38,813 nucleotides of DNA from Cytophagales bacterium (GTDB taxonomy: Bacteria > Bacteroidota > Bacteroidia > Cytophagales > Cyclobacteriaceae). Both the position numbers and the translations under genes were made by a program. The notes below the pieces were generated by a model that did no database searches, was not told where the DNA came from, and saw only the letters and a list, made by a program, of their open reading frames with translations. The stretch is taken from the NCBI GenBank assembly GCA_025358885.1, contig JANYHW010000051.1, forward strand, positions 1-38,813, given 5' to 3'. The stretch's first letter is position 1, and each line of letters starts with the position of its first letter. Of this stretch, positions 1 to 8,677 are shown piece by piece.

Positions 1-111
1 GGATCGTTCCAGAGCCTGGTCTCATTTTTCGCTTCTGAAAATAGACTGGATATCCGCGATATCGATCAATTGGTTAAGGAATTGGAAGGTCTAAAAAAGA
101 AAAGACCATGA
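1..111 (+). CDS. BlaI/MecI/CopY-family transcriptional repressor, C-terminal fragment
   Basis: Only the last 36 codons are in the window; the reading frame is open from base 1 and stops with TGA at 109-111. The visible tail (SLVSFFASENRLDI followed by a Lys/Glu-rich helix) matches the C-terminal dimerisation helices of BlaI/MecI-type winged-helix repressors, which usually end with a helix of the form LEELxxLLxELKKK. The stop overlaps the start of the next gene (ATGA at 108-111), and that gene is a BlaR1-like M56 peptidase, the usual partner of BlaI. The family represses its own operon until it is inactivated by proteolysis. The DNA-binding domain is outside the window, so the family call rests on the tail and the neighbour. 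Confidence 0.75.
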   Translation, partial: GSFQSLVSFFASENRLDIRDIDQLVKELEGLKKKRP

Positions 112-1841
112 ATGCTTTATTGAACTATTTAATAGAAGCAAACCTCGGCCTTGTATTCTTTGCGGCAATCTATTGGGCCTGGCTCAGGAGTGAGCATGAA
201 TTTTCATTGAAGAGGGCATATCTATTGACCTCTATTGGCTTACCATTGACTTTTCCGCTCCTGCACATCCACAGCATAGCGAGCGATGAGTTTGTCCCTT
301 CTCTTGGCCAAGTCGTACCTACCTATTGGCTGCCAGAAATCATCATACATGGGAATATGTTGGCCCAGCCAGGTGCATCAGCCTCCAATGTCTGGTCTGT
401 CGTTGGAGCGCTCTACTTGATTGTTACGATCGTATTGGCAGTCATATTTGTATTTCAATTGAAAAAAATCCTCAGCTTCTTCATTCGCTCAAAGAAATAT
501 TCCTGGAATGGCTGTCAAGTGTGCGAATCGGAAGAGCCCAAGCCTACGTTTTCCTTTTTCAGGTTCATCTTCCTAGGTCAGGTCGACAAACTCAGCCAGC
601 AAGAAAAAGAAGACATATTAAAACACGAATATGTCCATGTTTACAAACTGCACTCACTGGATATCATTTTGATCGGCGTCGTTGGCATTCTATTCTGGTT
701 CAATCCCGTCATTCGGTTTTATAAATCGACTCTCTTCCAACTGCATGAATTTGAAGCGGATGCCGAGGTGGTGAAGAATAAGAATATTGACGCTTATTGC
801 AATTTGCTTTCAAAACTGACATTGGATGCAATCGGTTTCACATTGACCCATCACTTCAATAATTCATTAACCATCAAACGCATCAACATGATGAAAACAA
901 TGAAAAGAAACATTCAATCCTGGAAACTTTTCATAATCCTCGCCGCAGTGCCCCTGTTGTTCTTTTTGGTCTCATGCCACGACCAGATTGGCCAGGAAAT
1001 TTCAAAGAGTACGGTCACGCAGGTTGGCAACTATCCGCCGGAGGTACAAGCAGAAATTGAAAAGCTAAAAAAACAGCATCCTGAGCAAACATTTACATAC
1101 ATCGAGGGAAGCCGGGAAGATTTGATAAGGTTGATTGATAAAGCTGGTAAATTCAATTATATGCGGGCCGGCTGGGTCTGGAACAGAAATGGCCAGCAAA
1201 TTAATGGAGCTCTCTTAAGCAATGTGATTGGCCACGCCGAAGAATTAAAAATGGATGGTGAGGTTTTTACTATTGTCGAGGAATCTGCAGCCCCTGCTAC
1301 TGGCCAAACTGCTTTCAATGAATACATTGCCACCCACCTGAAGTATCCAGATGCTGCAAGAACGGCAGGGTTTGAAGGAAAAGTATTCGTTGAGTTCATC
1401 GTCAATCCTGACGGTACACTTTCTGATTTCAGAATCATTAAATCACTAAGGGAAGATTGTGATCAGGCAGCCATCAATGTATTGTCCAGCAGCCCATTGT
1501 GGATTCCGGGCAAGCAAAGAGGAGTCGCTGTAAAGCAACGTTATGTATTACCGATCGTTTTTAGTATGAATGGAAATCCAGGCAACAACGAAGGTATGCT
1601 TGAATCAATTAACGAAAAAATGAATATCACGTACGAAAAAATTGACATCGGGGACTTGGTGCGTTGGAATGGTACGGTCATGGCATCAAACGGGACACCA
1701 TTACCTGGGGTCAACGTAGTAATAAAAAATCATAATCAGGGAACGGTAACTGACTCAAATGGAAAATTTCAACTGGATGCTGAAAAGGCTTCGGCACTAG
1801 TAGCCTCTTTTGTGGGTTTTCAATCAGTGGAAATAAAATAA
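108..1841 (+). CDS. BlaR1-like M56 peptidase with TonB C-terminal and carboxypeptidase-regulatory-like domains
   Basis: A 577-residue membrane protein. Hydrophobic segments lie at about residues 8-25, 35-53, 98-118 and 185-200. The zinc motif HEYVH is at 173-177 and the downstream HEFEAD at 213-218 supplies the further Glu of M56 peptidases. A fourth membrane helix at about 272-290 leads into a periplasmic part. That part holds a TonB C-terminal-like domain (about 405-490, with YPDAARTAGFEGKVFVEF) and a short carboxypeptidase-regulatory-like beta domain (about 523-577, PLPGVNVVIKN). The penicillin-binding sensor domain of classical BlaR1 is absent. It overlaps the upstream BlaI-like gene by 4 bases, so the pair probably forms a signal-responsive protease and repressor module. 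What it senses cannot be read from the sequence; the TonB and CarboxypepD parts suggest an envelope or outer-membrane transport signal. Confidence 0.88.
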   Translation: MNALLNYLIEANLGLVFFAAIYWAWLRSEHEFSLKRAYLLTSIGLPLTFPLLHIHSIASDEFVPSLGQVVPTYWLPEIIIHGNMLAQPGASASNVWSVVGALYLIVTIVLAVIFVFQLKKILSFFIRSKKYSWNGCQVCESEEPKPTFSFFRFIFLGQVDKLSQQEKEDILKHEYVHVYKLHSLDIILIGVVGILFWFNPVIRFYKSTLFQLHEFEADAEVVKNKNIDAYCNLLSKLTLDAIGFTLTHHFNNSLTIKRINMMKTMKRNIQSWKLFIILAAVPLLFFLVSCHDQIGQEISKSTVTQVGNYPPEVQAEIEKLKKQHPEQTFTYIEGSREDLIRLIDKAGKFNYMRAGWVWNRNGQQINGALLSNVIGHAEELKMDGEVFTIVEESAAPATGQTAFNEYIATHLKYPDAARTAGFEGKVFVEFIVNPDGTLSDFRIIKSLREDCDQAAINVLSSSPLWIPGKQRGVAVKQRYVLPIVFSMNGNPGNNEGMLESINEKMNITYEKIDIGDLVRWNGTVMASNGTPLPGVNVVIKNHNQGTVTDSNGKFQLDAEKASALVASFVGFQSVEIK

Positions 1842-1849
1842 ATCTAATC

Positions 1850-2605
1850 TTACTTCATCCACTCCTTTATTCTATCATAAGGTATCAACACCTCCGTTGG
1901 TCCCATTACATACGGTGCCACTTCATAACTGTTGAAATAGAAGGAAATGCCCTCCTGGCTAAATCCGTAGTTGTCATTGAGGCCAAAGTGATTGTCTGGG
2001 AAAGTGTACCCGTTAAATTCAAAGGAAGCCGTGTCAGGCAATTCCCTGGTCTTGCGGAATACCTCCTCTCCGATCACATTCAGGGCTTTGTCATAGCCGG
2101 GCTTCAGGATATCAGACAACCGAAACGTCTCACCTGATTCCGGACGAACATTGATAAATGTAAGGGCATAGTTGCCATGCGCTCCACCAGCATACGATTC
2201 GTCGGTCACCTGAAGGCTTAGCAAGGAATCATTAAACAACAAAAGGGTGATGGCCACATTGCGGTACCACCCTGTCGCATTATCCGGTGTAAGTGCCTTG
2301 AACTCTTTGTACTCATCTATGAATTCCTTCCCTTCCGCGTCCATGGATTTCACGTCGCCGGGCTCACCACTATTGACGGCTTTATCAAATTGCTGTTGTA
2401 ATTTCGTTTGGACTGTCTTGTCCAATCCAGGAAACAACGGATAGTTGACCTCAAAACGGGCGCAGGGTACGGAATCAGAGTTACAGGGAACAGTGGACTC
2501 CGCAACGAACTTCTTCATCTCGACGCTTGTCCTGGATTCCTTAAGCTTCGTACCGCAAGCGACAGCCAGGATCCATACAAGCAAGATGATAGATGGCCGG
2601 ATCAT
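1850..2605 (-). CDS. DUF3298/RsiV-like lipoprotein
   Basis: A 251-residue protein with a lipoprotein signal peptide (hydrophobic core at 5-16, lipobox AVAC with Cys17), so probably anchored in the envelope. The C-terminal half has the DUF3298 pattern seen in RsiV and PdaC-like proteins: a YAGGAHGN motif, then a segment ending VAPYVMGPTEVLIPYDRI. A DUF4163-like region precedes it. These domains bind or sense glycans or lysozyme in some Gram-positive proteins, but the role in Bacteroidota is not established. Its ATG lies inside the end of the TlpA-like gene (4-base overlap at 2602-2605), so it is translationally coupled as the last gene of the gatB-tlpA cluster. Its stop is only 8 bases from the convergent M56 gene. 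Confidence 0.8.
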   Translation of the reverse strand: MIRPSIILLVWILAVACGTKLKESRTSVEMKKFVAESTVPCNSDSVPCARFEVNYPLFPGLDKTVQTKLQQQFDKAVNSGEPGDVKSMDAEGKEFIDEYKEFKALTPDNATGWYRNVAITLLLFNDSLLSLQVTDESYAGGAHGNYALTFINVRPESGETFRLSDILKPGYDKALNVIGEEVFRKTRELPDTASFEFNGYTFPDNHFGLNDNYGFSQEGISFYFNSYEVAPYVMGPTEVLIPYDRIKEWMK

Positions 2606-3738
2606 ATTTTCTTGTTCAGCACTTCTTCGAGTTTCTTTTGGAGATCGATTCCCCTCAGATTCTTAGCAATGATCACCCCATTCGGATCCACTAAGACTGA
2701 AAATGGAATGCCTTCAATATTATAATCCTTTGCCGCCTGACAGTCGAAGTATTTCAAATCGGAAACCTGTGTCCACACCAGTCCATCCTCTTGAATGGCG
2801 GCGATCCAGTCTTGCTTCACACGGTCCAGCGACACACCAAGGATCTCAAAACCTTTGCCGTTAAATTGTTTATATGCTTTTACCACATTCGGATTTTCCT
2901 GACGACAAGGACCACACCACTTCGCCCAAAAATCCACCAGCACGTATTTTCCCTTAAAGGAAGAAAGGCTCACCACCTTGCCTTCCGGGGTAGGGAGAGA
3001 AATCTCCGGTGCCGGCTGCCCAATGGCCGTTTTCTTCAACCGGTCCACGTAGCTCACAAACTCTTTGCTGTATAGATTTTCAGGCCATTCCTTCTTTGCT
3101 CTGTCCGACGTTTCCAGGTAAAGGGAAAAATACCTGTCCTTGTCGAAGGCACTTGAGTTCTGAAGCAGGTATATCAATCCAAGTGAGACCGGTGCTTTAC
3201 GAACAAGGGATGCAGCCGAATCATAAGCCTTAAACATGATTTCTTCCTGATACCTTTTCTGCAGTTGCATGATCTTAGTCTCATTGCCTTCACGGGAGGC
3301 ACCTTCAAATTCGTTTCCAATCGCCAACGCCGCTTCTGACTTTTGTGCATCTTCCACTATTTTCTGCAGTTGCAATACAAGGTCCTGGTCGGGTGAACCT
3401 TTGATCTCAAAAAAACCGTCAGGCTCATTCGCGTCTGCGGTAATGTCAAGATCGCTCTTGTCGAGAACGATATTGATGAACTGACGCTTATAGAAGTCCA
3501 ATTTATAGTAGCCTGGCTCTGTGATTCTGATCTTCTTTTCAAACGTGTGATCAAACTTGAGTTTGATGGTATCTTCATAGGGTTTCTGGCTGTCCTTTCG
3601 AACTTCAGAAAGGACAATGTCTCCGGGCTGGGGATAAGTTACCCTGCCCCGAATGGTGATTTCCTTTCCAGGCTTGTTCCCTGAACAAGCGACCAGCGCA
3701 AAGCCAGCAAGGATGAACAGTAATCGAACGTGCTTCAT
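2602..3738 (-). CDS. TlpA-family thiol:disulfide oxidoreductase with N-terminal DUF4369, lipoprotein
   Basis: A 378-residue protein. It has a lipoprotein signal peptide with lipobox LVAC (Cys18), a DUF4369-like beta domain at about 25-115, a helical linker, and a thioredoxin-like TlpA/AhpC-TSA domain from about 240 to the end. The redox motif WCGPC has cysteines at 275 and 278, and a cis-proline segment GIPFSVLVDPNG follows near 350. Family members reduce or oxidise periplasmic disulfides, often in cytochrome maturation or redox stress; the substrate here is unknown. It overlaps gatB by 4 bases upstream (3735-3738) and the DUF3298 gene by 4 bases downstream, so it sits in a tightly coupled operon with a translation gene, an odd functional pairing. 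Confidence 0.92.
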   Translation of the reverse strand: MKHVRLLFILAGFALVACSGNKPGKEITIRGRVTYPQPGDIVLSEVRKDSQKPYEDTIKLKFDHTFEKKIRITEPGYYKLDFYKRQFINIVLDKSDLDITADANEPDGFFEIKGSPDQDLVLQLQKIVEDAQKSEAALAIGNEFEGASREGNETKIMQLQKRYQEEIMFKAYDSAASLVRKAPVSLGLIYLLQNSSAFDKDRYFSLYLETSDRAKKEWPENLYSKEFVSYVDRLKKTAIGQPAPEISLPTPEGKVVSLSSFKGKYVLVDFWAKWCGPCRQENPNVVKAYKQFNGKGFEILGVSLDRVKQDWIAAIQEDGLVWTQVSDLKYFDCQAAKDYNIEGIPFSVLVDPNGVIIAKNLRGIDLQKKLEEVLNKKI

Positions 3739-5195
3739 AGTGTATCTAATTTCCTCTCAATTAATTCTGCTGCAATCTTCGGATCGGCCTTACCCTTACT
3801 TCTTTTCATGACCTCACCCATAAACATACTGATAATCCCTTTTTTTCCCTTCTTGTATTCTTCCACCTTGAGCGGAAATTCCTTGATCACCTCATCCGTG
3901 AGGGCCGACAGGGATTCCATGTTGCTGTTCTGAATGAGATTCATCTCCCGTGCCAGTTCGAATGGATCCACTCTGGCATCCTTCAACATTACCGGAAATA
4001 ACTTTTGGGATGCTGCGGCAAAGCTAACTTTTCCCTCGTCAATAAGCTTGATAAGTGAGGATAAGTGTACCGGTTCCAGCGGGAATTGATCCATGGCGAT
4101 ACCTTCATCGTTAAGGAAAGATTTCACAGGCCCCATCATCCAATTGGAGACTGCCTTGAAGTTGCCGGTGTGAAGGCAAACCATCTCGAAATATTCCGCA
4201 ATATCCCTTGTTTCCGTCAGGACAGCAGCATCATATTCGGGCAACAGATACACTTTTACGAACTTCTCCTGGAGTTGTTGAGGAAGTGTGGGCATGGACG
4301 CCTTCACTTCGTTAAGCCACTCTTCTGAAATAATCAAAGGACTCAAGTCCGGATCAGGGAAATAGCGGTAATCATTAAGTTCCTCCTTCGTGCGCATGCC
4401 ATAGGTACGGCCGTCTGAGGCCTGGAAGGTTCGGGTCTCTGAAATCACAGATTTTCCCAGTTCCAAAAGTTCAATCTGCCTTTCAATTTCATGGTCAATG
4501 GCATACTGCACGTTGCGGATGGAATTCATGTTCTTGACCTCCACTTTTTTTCCAAATTCCGTGGCACCAACAGGCATCACGGAGACATTCGCGTCGCAGC
4601 GCAAGGATCCTTCTTCCATATTTCCGTCACAAATATTGAGGTAACGGACAAGCTTCCGTATCTCGCTCAGGAAGACAGTTGCCTCTTCCGAGTTCCTCAA
4701 TTCGGGATGAGTGACAATTTCAATAAGTGGAACCCCTGACCTGTTGAAATCTGCCAGTGTGTCGGTTCCTCCCCCCAAATGGATCAGCTTGCCCGCATCT
4801 TCCTCGAGGTGAATTCTGTGAAGGCCCACTTGTCGCTTTCCAATCGACTTCGTATGAATGGTGACATATCCGCCCATGCAGATGGGGGTTCGGTCCTGAG
4901 TGATCTGGTAGCCTTTGGGAAGGTCCGGATAAAAGTAATTCTTCCGATCAAAAATCTGCCATGCCGAAATCTCCGAATTACAGGCTAGCCCCATTTTCAT
5001 TGCACATTCCACCGTCGCACGATTCAATTTGGGTAAAGTGCCCGGATGAGCCAGGGTGATTACACCGACATTAGTGTTTGGCGCGGAACCGTATGCTGTA
5101 GAATCACCGTTGAATATCTTGCTGGAGGTGAGCAATTGAGCGTGCACTTCAAGGCCGATGACTGCGGTGTATTTGTTGCGTATGGAAACGTCCAT
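3735..5195 (-). CDS. gatB: Aspartyl/glutamyl-tRNA amidotransferase subunit B
   Basis: A 486-residue GatB of normal length. It begins with VIGLEVHAQLLTSSKIFN, the conserved GatB N-terminal signature, and has DFNRSGVPLIEIVTHPE and the YRYFPDPDLSPL motif of the kinase-like cradle domain. A YqeY/GatB tail domain ends the protein, with a lysine-rich GEVMKRSKGKADP stretch. GatCAB converts Glu-tRNA(Gln) and/or Asp-tRNA(Asn) to the amidated forms in the cytoplasm; subunits A and C are not in this window. It lies 48 bases downstream of alaS on the same strand and overlaps the TlpA-like gene, so the four genes from alaS to the DUF3298 lipoprotein may be one transcription unit. The start chosen gives the canonical N-terminus. 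Confidence 0.97.
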   Translation of the reverse strand: MDVSIRNKYTAVIGLEVHAQLLTSSKIFNGDSTAYGSAPNTNVGVITLAHPGTLPKLNRATVECAMKMGLACNSEISAWQIFDRKNYFYPDLPKGYQITQDRTPICMGGYVTIHTKSIGKRQVGLHRIHLEEDAGKLIHLGGGTDTLADFNRSGVPLIEIVTHPELRNSEEATVFLSEIRKLVRYLNICDGNMEEGSLRCDANVSVMPVGATEFGKKVEVKNMNSIRNVQYAIDHEIERQIELLELGKSVISETRTFQASDGRTYGMRTKEELNDYRYFPDPDLSPLIISEEWLNEVKASMPTLPQQLQEKFVKVYLLPEYDAAVLTETRDIAEYFEMVCLHTGNFKAVSNWMMGPVKSFLNDEGIAMDQFPLEPVHLSSLIKLIDEGKVSFAAASQKLFPVMLKDARVDPFELAREMNLIQNSNMESLSALTDEVIKEFPLKVEEYKKGKKGIISMFMGEVMKRSKGKADPKIAAELIERKLDTL

Positions 5196-5243
5196 TTTTC
5201 TTAGACTGTTACTGAGGCCCTCAACCGGATCATGTTAATAGCA

Positions 5244-7847
5244 CTATTCTTTGATTAGCAATTTTGCCTTGTCCAGCACGGTCTGTAATCCTCCCAGGTT
5301 CCTGCCTCCGGCGGTTGCATAGAAAGGCTGACCACCGCCGCCACCATCAATTTCTTTTGCAAGCTCCTTCACCAGGTTGCCGGCATGAAACCGTTTGGTT
5401 GTCTCCAATTTCTCGCCGATCATCACGGCCACCTGAGGTTTGCCGTCAATATCCGTCGCGAGCACCAGGAGCAGGTCCTCAAATTGATTGCGCAAGCCGT
5501 AGGCAATATTTTTCAAGGCCTCAACATTTGGCAAAGTGATTCTTTCCAAAATCAGGGTGTACCCATTAATCTTAACAGCCTTTGCCGCTAGTTTGTCTTT
5601 GATTTGGTTAGCCTGTTCCTGGTTCATCGTCTCCACCCTTTTTTCAAGGGCGTGCTTTTCTTCCAGGAGATTCTGCAAAAAAGATGTTGTGTCTTTTGGG
5701 TTCTTAAGGAGGGTCTTGATCTCGTTTAGCAAAGCCAAAGACCCATTAACATACTCTTGTGCACCTTCCGCCGTGACAGCTTCAATTCTTCGCACCCCTG
5801 CTGCGACTGAACTTTCAGATACAATTTTAAAAAGCCCGATGTTGCCAGTCGCCGGAATGTGTGTGCCCCCACAGAGTTCAACCGAAAATTTTGGGTCAAA
5901 GGTGATGACTCGTACATGCTCACCATATTTTTCGCCGAAGAGCGCCATAGCACCCATACCTTTGGCTTTTTCTATGGGCACATCGCGTTGCTCATTCAAA
6001 CGAATGTTTTCTCTCACCTTCTGATTCACAATCGCCTCCACTTTATAAATCTCTACTTCAGTCATCGCGGCAAAGTGTGAAAAGTCGAATCGAAGAATCT
6101 TTTCGTTGACCAGGGAACCCTTTTGTTCAACATGCTTACCCAAGATTTGACGAAGGGCCGCATGGAGAAGATGGGTGGCAGAATGATTATTCATAGTCAG
6201 CTTCCTTTTGCCTTCATCCACAGAAGCATAAAACTCAGCATCCAGCTTTTCAGGCAAAGTTTCAGCGAAATGAATAATCAGATCATTTTCCTTCTTTGTA
6301 TCAATTACTGAAATCTTTTCGTTGATGGATTCCAGTTTCCCGGTATCCCCTACTTGTCCACCACTTTCCGCATAAAAGGGCGTCTTATCCAAAACGAATT
6401 GAAAGACTTCCTTGCTCTTTTGTTTCACCCTTCGATACTTGATGATCCTGGATGTTGCCGAAAAGTGATCGTATCCTATAAACTCCGATTTGCCCTCGTC
6501 GCCAATCAATATCCAATCTCCGGTTTCTTTAACGGCTGCTGTCTTTGAGCGCGTCTTCTGTTTTTCCATTTCTACGATGAAGGCTTTTTCGTCGACAGCA
6601 AGACCTCGCTCTCTGGCGATCAGGGAAGTGAGGTCAAATGGAAATCCAAATGTATCGTATAACTCAAATGCCTGCACTCCGGTGATGGTAGGGATAGATT
6701 CAATCCTTTTCAACCCTCTTTCCAATGTCCTCAAAAAGGAAATTTCTTCTTCATGCATTACCCTGCCGACATATTCCATCTGCTGATGCAATTCAGGGAA
6801 GACCTCCCTTAACTGAATTCCCAATAGGGGAACAAGCCTGTACATGAAGGGCTCTTTGAAATTCAAATAGGAAAATCCATAGCGCACGGCCCTTCTTAAA
6901 ATCCGTCTAATCACATATCCGGCACCCGTATTGGATGGAAGCTGTCCGTCGGCAATGGCGAATGAAACTGCACGAACATGGTCCGCCATTACGCGAATGG
7001 CAATGTCGGTCTTCGAATCGGCGCCATACTTGGTACCGGCGTGTTGTGCAATAAAATCCATCAAAGGGCGAAATACGTCTGTATCATAGTTGGACATCTT
7101 GGCCTGAATAGCCATACACAACCTCTCAAAGCCCATCCCCGTATCCACGTGCTTGTCTGGCAATGGCTCGAGCGTCCCTGAGGCAAGTCTATTGAACTGG
7201 ATGAAGACAAGATTCCATATCTCTACCACTTGGGGATGATCGCTATTCACCAACTCCCTTCCGGGTTTTTTCTTTACGTCCGATTCCGGTCGCAAATCAA
7301 TATGTATCTCCGAGCAAGGCCCGCACGGTCCTGCTTCACCCATCTCCCAGAAATTATCTTTTTTACTCCCATTCAGGATGCGGTCATCCGCGACAAATTG
7401 CTTCCACAAATCCTTCGCTTCATCATCCACGGGGAGACCATCAGCTTTGTCACCCCCAAAAACGGTAACGTACAGCCTGTCCTTAGGCAGCTGGTAAACA
7501 TCGGTAAGTAGCTCCCATGCCCAACCGATGGCTTCCTTCTTGAAATAATCACCGAAAGACCAGTTGCCCAGCATCTCAAACATCGTGTGGTGATAGGTAT
7601 CTAATCCAACATCTTCCAGGTCGTTGTGCTTGCCACTGACTCGAAGGCATTTCTGGGTATCCACAACGCGTTTGTATTTCGGGATGCTGTTGCCAAGAAA
7701 ATAATCCTTGAACTGCACCATTCCCGAATTGGTAAAGAGCAACGACGGGTCGTTTTTCAATACCAACGGAGCCGACGGTACTATCTGGTGACCTTTGCTT
7801 TCAAAAAATTGCAGAAACTTCTGTCGTATCGTTGCGGAATCCATCAT
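5244..7847 (-). CDS. alaS: Alanyl-tRNA synthetase
   Basis: An 867-residue full-length AlaRS. The class II catalytic core is N-terminal (FxxKGHQIVPSAPLV, then GMVQFKDYF), with the motif GPCGPCSEIHIDL. The editing domain carries the zinc and active-site motifs HSATHLLHAALR and CGGTH. A C-terminal DHHA1 domain ends in the glycine-rich GGGGGQPFYATAGG. It charges tRNA(Ala) and clears mischarged Ser and Gly in the cytoplasm. An exact TAnnTTTG element lies about 20 bases upstream of the ATG at 7847. It is followed after 48 bases by gatB on the same strand. No broken motif was seen. Confidence 0.98.
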   Translation of the reverse strand: MMDSATIRQKFLQFFESKGHQIVPSAPLVLKNDPSLLFTNSGMVQFKDYFLGNSIPKYKRVVDTQKCLRVSGKHNDLEDVGLDTYHHTMFEMLGNWSFGDYFKKEAIGWAWELLTDVYQLPKDRLYVTVFGGDKADGLPVDDEAKDLWKQFVADDRILNGSKKDNFWEMGEAGPCGPCSEIHIDLRPESDVKKKPGRELVNSDHPQVVEIWNLVFIQFNRLASGTLEPLPDKHVDTGMGFERLCMAIQAKMSNYDTDVFRPLMDFIAQHAGTKYGADSKTDIAIRVMADHVRAVSFAIADGQLPSNTGAGYVIRRILRRAVRYGFSYLNFKEPFMYRLVPLLGIQLREVFPELHQQMEYVGRVMHEEEISFLRTLERGLKRIESIPTITGVQAFELYDTFGFPFDLTSLIARERGLAVDEKAFIVEMEKQKTRSKTAAVKETGDWILIGDEGKSEFIGYDHFSATSRIIKYRRVKQKSKEVFQFVLDKTPFYAESGGQVGDTGKLESINEKISVIDTKKENDLIIHFAETLPEKLDAEFYASVDEGKRKLTMNNHSATHLLHAALRQILGKHVEQKGSLVNEKILRFDFSHFAAMTEVEIYKVEAIVNQKVRENIRLNEQRDVPIEKAKGMGAMALFGEKYGEHVRVITFDPKFSVELCGGTHIPATGNIGLFKIVSESSVAAGVRRIEAVTAEGAQEYVNGSLALLNEIKTLLKNPKDTTSFLQNLLEEKHALEKRVETMNQEQANQIKDKLAAKAVKINGYTLILERITLPNVEALKNIAYGLRNQFEDLLLVLATDIDGKPQVAVMIGEKLETTKRFHAGNLVKELAKEIDGGGGGQPFYATAGGRNLGGLQTVLDKAKLLIKE

Positions 7848-7865
7848 GAAATATCAATCAAACGG

Positions 7866-7873
7866 CAAATTTA
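7866..7873 (-). promoter_or_regulatory. Candidate -7 element (TAAATTTG) of alaS
   Basis: Exact match to the Bacteroidetes TAnnTTTG element, 18 bases upstream of the alaS start. No clear TTG is found 19-21 bases further upstream, so only the -7 part is supported. Confidence 0.5.
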
Positions 7874-7896
7874 AGCAGAAAAACGAGACGGAAAGT

Positions 7897-7961
7897 AATC
7901 GGGACGACGGCAAGAGACAACAATCCTATCTCAAAACTTTTTAGCTTCTTGCCGTCCGATT
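7897..7961. repeat. Long inverted repeat (stem-loop) between alaS and the MerR gene
   Basis: GACGGCAAGA (7906-7915) is followed by its exact complement TCTTGCCGTC (7947-7956). The stem extends by AATCG (7897-7901) pairing with CGATT (7957-7961) after a 4-base bulge, giving 15 pairs in all around a 31-base loop. A second short hairpin, AGCCC/GGGCT (7965-7980), follows directly. No gene is seen in the whole 402-base stretch 7848-8249 apart from the two flanking promoter regions. It may be a structured RNA, a protein-binding site or a relic. Confidence 0.6.
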
Positions 7962-8181
7962 AATAGCCCGTTGCTGGGCTGAATGGACTCGCACCCATCA
8001 TCAAAGTATTCACAAGCCCCACAAACGAATTTTCCCAGGCACACCTTACAGCTACTAACCAAAGTGAACGCAACAAAGCAGAATCGATAGTGGAAAACGC
8101 ACATTGCGGTTGGAGATGATGCGGGTGAGGAAATCCACAAATTGATGTTGACATCTTGTAGATGAAATAAATTTCACTTCA

Positions 8182-8212
8182 TTGCATGGTGTTTAAAAGA
8201 ATTGCTACTTTG
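8182..8212 (+). promoter_or_regulatory. Candidate promoter of the MerR gene
   Basis: TTG at 8182-8184, a 21-base spacer, then TACTTTG at 8206-8212, close to the Bacteroidetes TTG-N19/21-TAnnTTTG consensus but one base short. It lies about 38 bases before the ATG at 8250. Confidence 0.35.
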
Positions 8213-8249
8213 CGTGAGGTGATGGGAACAGCACCGGCTAATTGACTGC

Positions 8250-8588
8250 ATGGCCTACAAAGAAAAAGAAATAGAAAAGTTATATTACTCGATCGGTGAA
8301 GTAGCCGAGCAGTTTAATGTAGCCCCCTCTCTTATCCGTTTCTGGGAAACAGAATTTGACATCCTCCAGCCCAAGAAAAATCGCAAAGGCAACCGCCAAT
8401 TCACCAAAGAAGACATTGACCAGATCAGAGTGATCTACCACCTCGTAAAGGAAAAAGGATTTACCCTCAATGGAGCAAAAGAGATGCTGAAGCAGGACGC
8501 CATCGCTATCAAAGACAAGATGGAAATGATCGATTCCCTGCGAAACATCCGCAAATTCCTGGCTGAAGTCAGGGATAAGATGCAGTAA
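8250..8588 (+). CDS. Small MerR-family transcriptional regulator
   Basis: A 112-residue protein made almost entirely of a MerR winged helix-turn-helix: YYSIGEVAEQFNV, PSLIRFWETEFDIL and NRQFTKEDIDQIRVI at residues 10-60, then a short coiled helix. It has no effector-binding domain or metal-binding cysteines after the helix. Such short MerR proteins near housekeeping genes are common in Bacteroidota and their targets are unknown. The gene starts after a 402-base gap that carries a long inverted repeat, and dprA follows 89 bases downstream on the same strand. The ATG at 8250 gives the usual short N-terminus. Confidence 0.93.
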   Translation: MAYKEKEIEKLYYSIGEVAEQFNVAPSLIRFWETEFDILQPKKNRKGNRQFTKEDIDQIRVIYHLVKEKGFTLNGAKEMLKQDAIAIKDKMEMIDSLRNIRKFLAEVRDKMQ

Positions 8589-8677
8589 CTGCTTCCCTGC
8601 TCCTTACAATCACGTTTAATTTTACCCTGATTTCCTGATTGCACCCTAAGTGTGATTATCCGTTATTTTAATCAATA

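Noticed and set aside
7980-8002. Minus-strand stretch GGGTGCGAGTCCATTC that resembles a tRNA T-arm
   Set aside because: No acceptor stem, D-arm or anticodon arm could be placed around it.
7931-8140. 69-codon cysteine-containing frame (minus strand) in the alaS-MerR gap
   Set aside because: It runs through both hairpins, has no promoter-like element or family pattern, and competes with an equally long frame (7960-8154) in another phase.
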